DNA from: Verrucomicrobiota bacterium
GTDB lineage: Bacteria; Verrucomicrobiota; Verrucomicrobiia; Limisphaerales; Pedosphaeraceae
Direction: 5' to 3'
DNA length: 64,000 bases
Assembly (NCBI GenBank): GCA_021325145.1
Contig: JAJPHR010000070.1
Coordinates: 1 to 64,000 of the forward strand
Shown: positions 58,866 to 64,000 of the stretch, one piece after another
Numbering within the stretch: the stretch's first letter is position 1
Layout of the letters: each line of letters opens with the position of its first letter
The notes under the pieces: generated by a model
Databases searched by the model: none
What the model saw: only the letters and a program-made list of their open reading frames with translations
Told to the model about the DNA's origin: nothing
Made by a program: the position numbers and the translations under genes

Positions 58866-60398
58866 TCACGGCGTTGAAATCGCCCGATAAAACCGCCGGG
58901 TGGAGTTGGTGGACGGATTGTCGGCGAAATCAAATGTGCCGTCGGCTGAGGTGGTGTTTGTGAATACGGGAAACCAGGCGGCAAGATTGGTCGAGACCTG
59001 GACCACACACGTCCGGTTCGCGCCGCCGGACACGCGCATCGCGAAAGCTCCGCCGCCTGCGGACGGAAGCGACGTCAGCGAGATGGGCGGGCTGAGGGCC
59101 TTGCGCAGGTTCAACCGGCCACCAGTCACGCATTTGCCGGCGAGCGCGGGGAGCAGATCGACACCGTTCAACACGCGGGCGATGATTTGCTGGTACGTTT
59201 CGGTGGGATAGCGAGCCATCACCAGCGCCAGCGCCCCTGTGACATACGGCGCTGAAAAAGAAGTGCCGGAATTGGAAAAATAGCCATTATCCGAGCCGGC
59301 AAAGGTCGAATAGATATTGTCGCCAGGCGCAGCCAAATGAACGGTGGTTGCGCCGTAGTTGGAAAGGCTGGCCAAAGTATCATTGCGCGTGGTCCACGCC
59401 ACGGCGACGACGTTATCGAAATGCCAACTGGCTGGATAAACCGGAGCGACATCTATGTTTGTGCCGCTATTGCCACAAGCCTGGACGAAGATGATGCCAG
59501 CGTCGCGTGTGCTGGCGACGGCGTTTGACAAGGCGAGGGAATTGTTCCCGCCCCAGCTTGCGTTTATAATCTGAGCGCCGTTGGTCTGGGCATAAGCCAG
59601 GCAGGCGAGGATCGCGGAGGAATTGCCCACGCCGAAATTGTTGAAACACTTGCAGGCCATGATCTGCACCTGCCATGCGACTCCCGCCACGCCCTTGCCG
59701 TTATTGCCGAGCGCCCCAAGCACGCCTGCGATCATGGTTCCGTGGCCACTGTCATCGTTTCCGGTCAGGTCTATTGCTCCAGGCAGTGCATTGGTACCGT
59801 GATTGCCATCGTGCGGATTAACCCACATGTTCGAAGCCAAATCTTCGTGTGTGTACCACACGCCCGTATCCAGCACAGCCACCACGATGTTGCTGGCCGA
59901 GGTGCGGATGTCCCAGCCATCCGGCGCGTCGATGTCCGCGTGAGGCGTGCCGCCGTTTTGACCGAAGTTGTTCAAACCCCAGAGGGTGCCGTCGGTGAAC
60001 TTGGGATCATTGGGCGAGGTGGTGAACGTGTGCGCCTCGTAGTCCGGCTCGGCGAATTCGACCAAGCCGCTTTGCTCGTAGCGCGCGACGAAATCCGGCA
60101 CGGATCCTCCGGGCGGCAGGCGCAAAACCTCGATGCCACCGATGCCCTGGAACGTTTGCAATACCACCGTCCCTTGAACGGAATGAAAGCCGGCCAGCGC
60201 ACTGAGGCTGACGCCCGGCTTCGGTTTCACCAGGATCTGATCGGGGCGGTACGGCGGTGAGGGAGGTATGGTTATCGACGCAGTTTGCGCTCCAGCCGAA
60301 TTACGCGGGCAAAGACATCCAGCGAAAGCGCCAATCAAAATCAGGCCAGCAAGGCAGGCTGGGACATTGATTCGCATGAGCGAAATTCGAAGTGGCAT
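58866..60398 (-). CDS. Secreted subtilisin-family (S8) serine protease
   Basis: 510 residues from the ATG at 60398, which has GAGG six bases upstream. The signal ends at a lipobox-like GAFAGC, then an inhibitor-I9/Fn-type propeptide (ILVKPKPGVSLSALAGFHSV). Catalytic triad: Asp in VVAVLDTGVWYTHED, His in DDSGHGTMIAGVLGA, Ser in NSGTSFSAPYVTGALALVMA; the oxyanion Asn is in FVQACGNSGTN. The C-terminal 60 residues form a small beta domain (FAMRVSGGANRTCVVQVSTN) as in other secreted proteins here. An active extracellular protease is expected. It is downstream of a TlpA gene on the same strand. Confidence 0.93.
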   Translation of the reverse strand: MPLRISLMRINVPACLAGLILIGAFAGCLCPRNSAGAQTASITIPPSPPYRPDQILVKPKPGVSLSALAGFHSVQGTVVLQTFQGIGGIEVLRLPPGGSVPDFVARYEQSGLVEFAEPDYEAHTFTTSPNDPKFTDGTLWGLNNFGQNGGTPHADIDAPDGWDIRTSASNIVVAVLDTGVWYTHEDLASNMWVNPHDGNHGTNALPGAIDLTGNDDSGHGTMIAGVLGALGNNGKGVAGVAWQVQIMACKCFNNFGVGNSSAILACLAYAQTNGAQIINASWGGNNSLALSNAVASTRDAGIIFVQACGNSGTNIDVAPVYPASWHFDNVVAVAWTTRNDTLASLSNYGATTVHLAAPGDNIYSTFAGSDNGYFSNSGTSFSAPYVTGALALVMARYPTETYQQIIARVLNGVDLLPALAGKCVTGGRLNLRKALSPPISLTSLPSAGGGAFAMRVSGGANRTCVVQVSTNLAAWFPVFTNTTSADGTFDFADNPSTNSTRRFYRAISTP

Positions 60399-60465
60399 GG
60401 TCGGCCTCATTTAATGGACGGCTTCCAACTTTCCGCCGTCCGACTTGAGACTTAGCTTGGGAACT

Positions 60466-61017
60466 TCATGGAGCAGGCGCTTCGTCGAGCAATTTCTTGA
60501 CGACCCTCTCAACGTATTCGGGTTGCAAGCCGACGACGCGGACGATGCCTTTGCGGTCAACAATAGCGTAAGTGGGATAATAGTGGACCGCCCAGGCCTT
60601 CTCCGATTTGAGCTTGGGATCACGGGCGGTCGGATATTGGATACCCTTGTTTTTAACCGTTTCGTCCATCTTCTCCTGGCCGTTCTTGGAAGTGCAAACC
60701 CCGACAATGACCAGGCCCTTGTCCTGATATTTTTTGAGCAATTCGTTGTTGTGAGGAATGGCGGCCATGCAGGGGCCGCACCAAGTGGCGTAAAAATCCA
60801 CAATGACGACCTTGCCCTTCATGTCCTCGGGTTTGACCTGGCCGTTCGCCCAACCGGTGACGTCGATCGGGGGCATGGGCTTGCCCTCCAGAGCGGCATG
60901 CGGAGCGCGAGTTTTAGCGTCGCTGTCCCAGGTCCAATCGTCGGGAAATTCACCCGCGCGGACGGTCAAGGCGAGAGCGAAGGAGAATGCGGCAATCCAA
61001 TGGCGAAGTTTAACCAT
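60466..61017 (-). CDS. TlpA-like periplasmic thioredoxin
   Basis: 183 residues from the ATG at 61017; an upstream GTG adds five residues. Signal peptide (WIAAFSFALALTVRAG), then a thioredoxin fold: VVIVDFYATWCGPCMAAIPH (CGPC), LVIVGVCTSKNGQEKM and the cis-Pro loop VHYYPTYAIVDRKGIVRVVG. It should reduce or oxidise disulfides in the periplasm. The downstream subtilase has several cysteines that could be substrates, though this is only positional inference. Confidence 0.92.
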   Translation of the reverse strand: MVKLRHWIAAFSFALALTVRAGEFPDDWTWDSDAKTRAPHAALEGKPMPPIDVTGWANGQVKPEDMKGKVVIVDFYATWCGPCMAAIPHNNELLKKYQDKGLVIVGVCTSKNGQEKMDETVKNKGIQYPTARDPKLKSEKAWAVHYYPTYAIVDRKGIVRVVGLQPEYVERVVKKLLDEAPAP

Positions 61018-61398
61018 AAAGGTTCGTAGCACGAGGTGGGCGGTTAGTCAATTCGGCGGGCGACCGGGCGAAGGAAGCTTACTGAGCGATGCAATAGTTC
61101 CTAAGCTTAACCATGTTCATGGATTTTTCTGTAACCACCCAAAAATCAATCAGATATGGATGCTTTTCGGCCCGCCATTTTCTGCAAGTGCTGAAAAGCT
61201 TTAACAACTTATCCAACGCTCAGTAAGCAAAACGAATTCTTCCAGCACCAAACACCGCAGATTAAGCTAAACTTCTACCTTATCCCAAGCTCTCAGAATG
61301 CCCCGTAAATCTTGAAACCAGAACGAGATATGGCATGCTAAGTGGTGCAAAGCTGATGAATTTCCCGAAAGGGGAAAAAGTCTAATTTGCGTGCTTAT
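61018..61398. other. Intergenic region with MITE-like element, between TlpA and DUF1501 genes
   Basis: 381 bases, noticeably AT-richer than its neighbours. It contains a terminal-inverted-repeat element (61077-61228). The right part (61229-61398) contains no clear gene, a short GGGGAAAAAG stretch and no certain promoter for the DUF1501 gene. Confidence 0.55.
61077..61228. mobile_element. 152-bp MITE-like element with 12-bp perfect terminal inverted repeats
   Basis: GCTTACTGAGCG (61077-61088) and CGCTCAGTAAGC (61217-61228) are exact inverted copies. The similarity continues inward, with TG..ATA.GTT on both sides. The interior is AT-rich and non-coding. No transposase is in the window, so it is a non-autonomous candidate. 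A target duplication is not obvious. Confidence 0.65.
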
Positions 61399-62820
61399 AT
61401 GATCGAACAAACCTGTCAGGATCACGAACATCGCCCCGAGGATTGCATTTTCACCCGCCGCCAATTTCTGAACCGGCTCGGCATGGGTTTCGGCGCGCTC
61501 AGTCTCACCAGCCTGGTCGGCATGGGCTTGCTCGACCCGCCAGGCGCCCGCGCGGAGGACTTCTCGCCTTTTGCCCCCAAAGCCCCGCAGTTCACGCCCC
61601 GCGCCAAGCGGGTGCTGCATATCTTTGCCTCTGGCGCGCCGTCGCACATCGATACGTGGGATCCGAAACCGGCGCTGGAGAAGCTCGACCAGCAACCAAT
61701 GCCCGATGACAAGAACGGCACGGTGTTCGCCTCGCCGTTCAAGTTCAGGAAAATGGGCCAAAGCGGCATCGAGGTCAGCGAGGTTTTCCCGATGATCGGC
61801 GAGCACATCGATGACATTGCCGTGGTGCGGTCGATGTACACGGACATCCCGGACCACATCGCGGCGAGCCTGATGTTGAACACGGGTTCGACGCGGCTGC
61901 CGAAGCCGAGTTTCGGTTCGTGGGTGACTTATGGGTTGGGCAGTGAGAACCAGAATTTGCCGGCGTTCATCGCGCTGGCTCCCGGTGGCGTGAGCGCGCA
62001 GAATTTGCGGTCCGCCTTTTTGCCCGGCGCGTATCAGGGCACGGCGGTGAACACGCAGAACACCGCCATCGACAAGTTGATCGAGAACATCAAGAACAAG
62101 TACACCTCCCTGCCCGAGCAACGCAAACAACTCGATCTCCTCCACGAACTCAACGAGGTCCACAGCCAGAACCTGCGCAAGGATGCCCAGTTGGAGGCGC
62201 GTTTGCAGGCTTACGAACTGGCCTACCAGATGCAGTTGGAAGCGACCGACGCCTTCGACATCAGCAAGGAGACGCCCGCCACCCGCGCGATGTATGGCGA
62301 CAACTCCCAAACCGGCCGTCAAATGCTGATCGCCCGGCGGTTGCTCGAAAAAGGCGTGCGCTTCGTCCAAGTCTGGCACGGCGGCTGGGACCACCATAAT
62401 AATCTGGAAACTGGTCTTTCCAAGAAAGCCGAGGAAATCGACAAACCGATTGCGGCGCTGCTCACCGATCTTAAGCAACGCGACATGCTGAAGGACACGT
62501 TGATTCTTTGGGGCGGTGAGTTTGGCCGTTCACCCACAGCCGACGGCAACGTGGCCGGCGGCACGCCGGGTCGCACGCACAACAACAAGGCCTTCAGCGT
62601 CTGGCTCGCCGGCGGCGGCGTCAAAGGCGGCATGGTTTATGGTTCGACCGATGAATTCGGTTCGCGCGCCATTGAGAACAAGGTTCATGTCCATGACTTG
62701 CATGCGACGATGCTCTGGCTCCTTGGTTTCGATCACACGAAGCTTACCTACCGCTATAACGGACGTGATTTCCGGCCTACGGACGTTTATGGGAATGTCG
62801 TAAAAGAGGTCATGGCGTGA
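61399..62820 (+). CDS. DUF1501 protein (Tat-exported)
   Basis: 473 residues from the ATG at 61399; a TTG four codons earlier is possible. The N-terminus DHEHRPEDCIFTRRQFLNRL is followed by GMGFGALSLTSLVG, a twin-arginine signal. The DUF1501 core: RVLHIFASGAPSHIDTWDPK, DDIAVVRSMYTDIPDHIAAS, LIARRLLEKGVRFVQVWHGG, KDTLILWGGEFGRSPTADGN and LHATMLWLLGFDHTKLTYRY. It is followed by its PSCyt/DUF1549 partner about 105 bases later. It is a more complete paralogue of the protein at 49112-50563, keeping the HATMLWLLGFDH end and GGEFGRSP motif. Confidence 0.92.
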   Translation: MIEQTCQDHEHRPEDCIFTRRQFLNRLGMGFGALSLTSLVGMGLLDPPGARAEDFSPFAPKAPQFTPRAKRVLHIFASGAPSHIDTWDPKPALEKLDQQPMPDDKNGTVFASPFKFRKMGQSGIEVSEVFPMIGEHIDDIAVVRSMYTDIPDHIAASLMLNTGSTRLPKPSFGSWVTYGLGSENQNLPAFIALAPGGVSAQNLRSAFLPGAYQGTAVNTQNTAIDKLIENIKNKYTSLPEQRKQLDLLHELNEVHSQNLRKDAQLEARLQAYELAYQMQLEATDAFDISKETPATRAMYGDNSQTGRQMLIARRLLEKGVRFVQVWHGGWDHHNNLETGLSKKAEEIDKPIAALLTDLKQRDMLKDTLILWGGEFGRSPTADGNVAGGTPGRTHNNKAFSVWLAGGGVKGGMVYGSTDEFGSRAIENKVHVHDLHATMLWLLGFDHTKLTYRYNGRDFRPTDVYGNVVKEVMA

Positions 62821-62924
62821 GTGAGTGGCGGATGCAAGTTCCAAGCGCCAACATCCAAGCGCCAGAGAGATCACAAGCCTCAAACTCCAAACTGCGCTTG
62901 AGCACCGCTGGAAGGATGAACTCG

Positions 62925-64000
62925 ATGAATCGCAGCAGTCGACGCCAGGAGGCTCCAATTTCATTTTCGGAAAAGTTGACGCCTCGTTACGCCGGCTGCT
63001 ACAGGTCGCGTGAGACCTCGTCCGCGATTTGGCTGGCAGCAAGCGTCCTCGCCATTTGCCTTTCGCACTCAGTTCTCGCGGCAGACGTCAAACTGACACC
63101 GGAGCAACTCGATTTTTTTGAAAAAAAAATTCGGCCCATTTTTTCCGAGAATTGTTACAAGTGCCACAGTCAGGAGAGCGAGAAAATCAAAGGCGGCCTG
63201 CTGCTCGACACGCGTGACGGCGTGCTCAAGGGCGGCGACACCGGGCCGGCGATCGTGCCCGGCGATCCCGAGAAAAGTTTGATGATCAAGGCCGTCCGGT
63301 ACAAGGACAAGGACCTGCAAATGCCGCCCAACGATCGGCCGCTCGCGCCGGAACAGGTCGCTGACCTGGAAACCTGGGTGAAAATGGGCGCGCCCGACCC
63401 GCGCGATGCTCCCAGCGCAAGCGACCACAAATATGTGGTCGATTTCGACAAGGCTAAAAAGCATTGGGCGTTTCAACCCGTCGTCAAACCGGCCATTCCC
63501 CAGCCGGACGATCCGCAGCATTGGGTGCAGACGCCCATTGACAATTTTATCCTGGCCACACTGTCCGCCAAGGGCCTGACCCCCGCGCCGCGTGCGGACA
63601 AGGTGACCTTGCTTCGCCGCGTCACGTTCGATCTTATCGGGCTGCCGCCCACACCCAAGGAAGTGGATGATTTTGTGGCGGACACTTCTCCCAATGCATT
63701 GGAGACCGTCGTGGACCGCCTGCTGGCTTCGCCGCACTATGGCGAACGTTGGGGCCGGCATTGGCTCGACCTCGCCCATTTTGCCGATACCCGCGGCACG
63801 CTCGGGAATAACCGCGATGAGCGCTATCCCTACTCATACATTTACCGGGATTACGTCATTCGCGCTTTCAACGAAGATCTGCCTTACGACCAGTTTCTAC
63901 TGCAACAAATCGCCGCGGACAAATTGCCGCTCGGCGACGACAAACGGCCGCTGGCCGCGATGGGCTTCCTGACGCTCGGCAATCGCTTCAACAATCAGAT
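62925..64000 (+). CDS. PSCyt1-DUF1549 cytochrome-like protein (partial, 3' end outside window)
   Basis: The frame is open to the right edge (358 codons). The start is taken at the ATG at 62925, nine bases after GGAAGG; an ATG at 62916 is adjacent to that site and less likely. A membrane or signal segment (SAIWLAASVLAICLSHSVLA) precedes the PSCyt1 domain with CYKCH at 77-81 and the DLQMPPNDRPLAPEQVADLE distal region. DUF1549 follows: PIDNFILATLSAKGLTPAPR, RVTFDLIGLPPTPKEVDDFV, HYGERWGRHWLDLAHFADTR. It pairs with the DUF1501 gene upstream. The DUF1553 part should lie beyond the window. Confidence 0.9.
   Translation, partial: MNRSSRRQEAPISFSEKLTPRYAGCYRSRETSSAIWLAASVLAICLSHSVLAADVKLTPEQLDFFEKKIRPIFSENCYKCHSQESEKIKGGLLLDTRDGVLKGGDTGPAIVPGDPEKSLMIKAVRYKDKDLQMPPNDRPLAPEQVADLETWVKMGAPDPRDAPSASDHKYVVDFDKAKKHWAFQPVVKPAIPQPDDPQHWVQTPIDNFILATLSAKGLTPAPRADKVTLLRRVTFDLIGLPPTPKEVDDFVADTSPNALETVVDRLLASPHYGERWGRHWLDLAHFADTRGTLGNNRDERYPYSYIYRDYVIRAFNEDLPYDQFLLQQIAADKLPLGDDKRPLAAMGFLTLGNRFNNQ

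Noticed and set aside
61267..62478. 403-codon minus-strand open frame
   Set aside because: Antisense to the second DUF1501 gene; composition is Arg/His/Leu-rich as expected for a mirror frame.
1..64000. CRISPR array, prophage or intact insertion sequence
   Set aside because: No evenly spaced direct repeats with unique spacers, no phage structural genes, integrases or transposases were seen on either strand.

Overview
The window looks like chromosomal DNA of a free-living, GC-rich Verrucomicrobiota bacterium, most likely of the Pedosphaera/Limisphaerales kind. This is inferred from gene content, not from a marker tree. The signs are two Planctomycetes/Verrucomicrobia-type cytochrome (PSCyt1-DUF1549-DUF1553) plus DUF1501 gene pairs, secreted LamG, lamin-tail and CotH proteins, a protein-kinase-linked ECF sigma factor, many secreted glycosidases, a sulfotransferase, and numerous short palindromic intergenic repeats. 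There is no plasmid, phage or CRISPR signature and no intact insertion sequence. Housekeeping genes (infA, rpsU, pheA, scpA/scpB, tRNA-Asp) are scattered through it.

Layout. 1-8.2 kb (minus strand): an L-arabinose operon led by a ROK repressor, followed by a FucI-like isomerase, ribulokinase, a secreted GH51 arabinofuranosidase, ribulose-5-phosphate epimerase, a periplasmic sugar-binding lipoprotein and the start of its ABC ATPase. 8.2-12 kb: a RibD-C reductase and a LamG surface protein. 12-17.4 kb: a signalling module of membrane Ser/Thr kinase with TPRs, secreted NHL propeller and an ECF sigma factor of the type thought to be switched on by phosphorylation. 17.6-20.1 kb (plus): a probable Fe-S protein, a TlpA-like protein and a lipid-A N-domain/zinc-ribbon membrane protein. 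20.2-25.8 kb: two tiny membrane proteins, infA, apaG, a yceI-like gene, a clan GH-A glycosidase, a TIM-barrel sugar isomerase, rpsU, and an orphan His-box mini-protein. 25.8-31.5 kb: a Tat-exported toroid protein, a sulfotransferase, a 58-residue ribbon-helix-helix-like protein, and a redox pair facing an HxlR regulator across a clear operator. 31.8-36.8 kb: pheA, GH16, scpB/scpA, tRNA-Asp.

36.8-44.8 kb is one giant secreted CotH/lamin-tail protein of about 2,669 residues. It is followed by a second GH-A glycosidase, a DUF2795 protein and an unusual 637-residue phosphoribosyltransferase-like protein (47.0-48.9 kb). 49.1-53.3 kb and 61.4-64 kb carry the two PSCyt/DUF1501 pairs, in opposite gene orders. 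Between them are a BON lipoprotein, a LOG-family protein, a second and conventional ECF sigma factor with a putative membrane anti-sigma, a stand-alone SIR2-like protein with its own operator-bearing promoter, a lipoprotein subtilase and a TlpA thioredoxin.

The most interesting material is (1) the kinase/NHL/ECF module, whose sigma factor lacks the usual acidic RNAP-contact motif, (2) the 637-residue PRTase-like protein, interrupted in frame by a dispersed repeat, (3) the SIR2-like gene with a palindromic operator over its -10 box, (4) short genes (58-residue RHH-like, 86-residue His-box) that are easily missed, and (5) a rich set of MITE/REP-like palindromic elements, two of which have entered coding sequence. 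All positions and motifs were read by eye; no database search was run.
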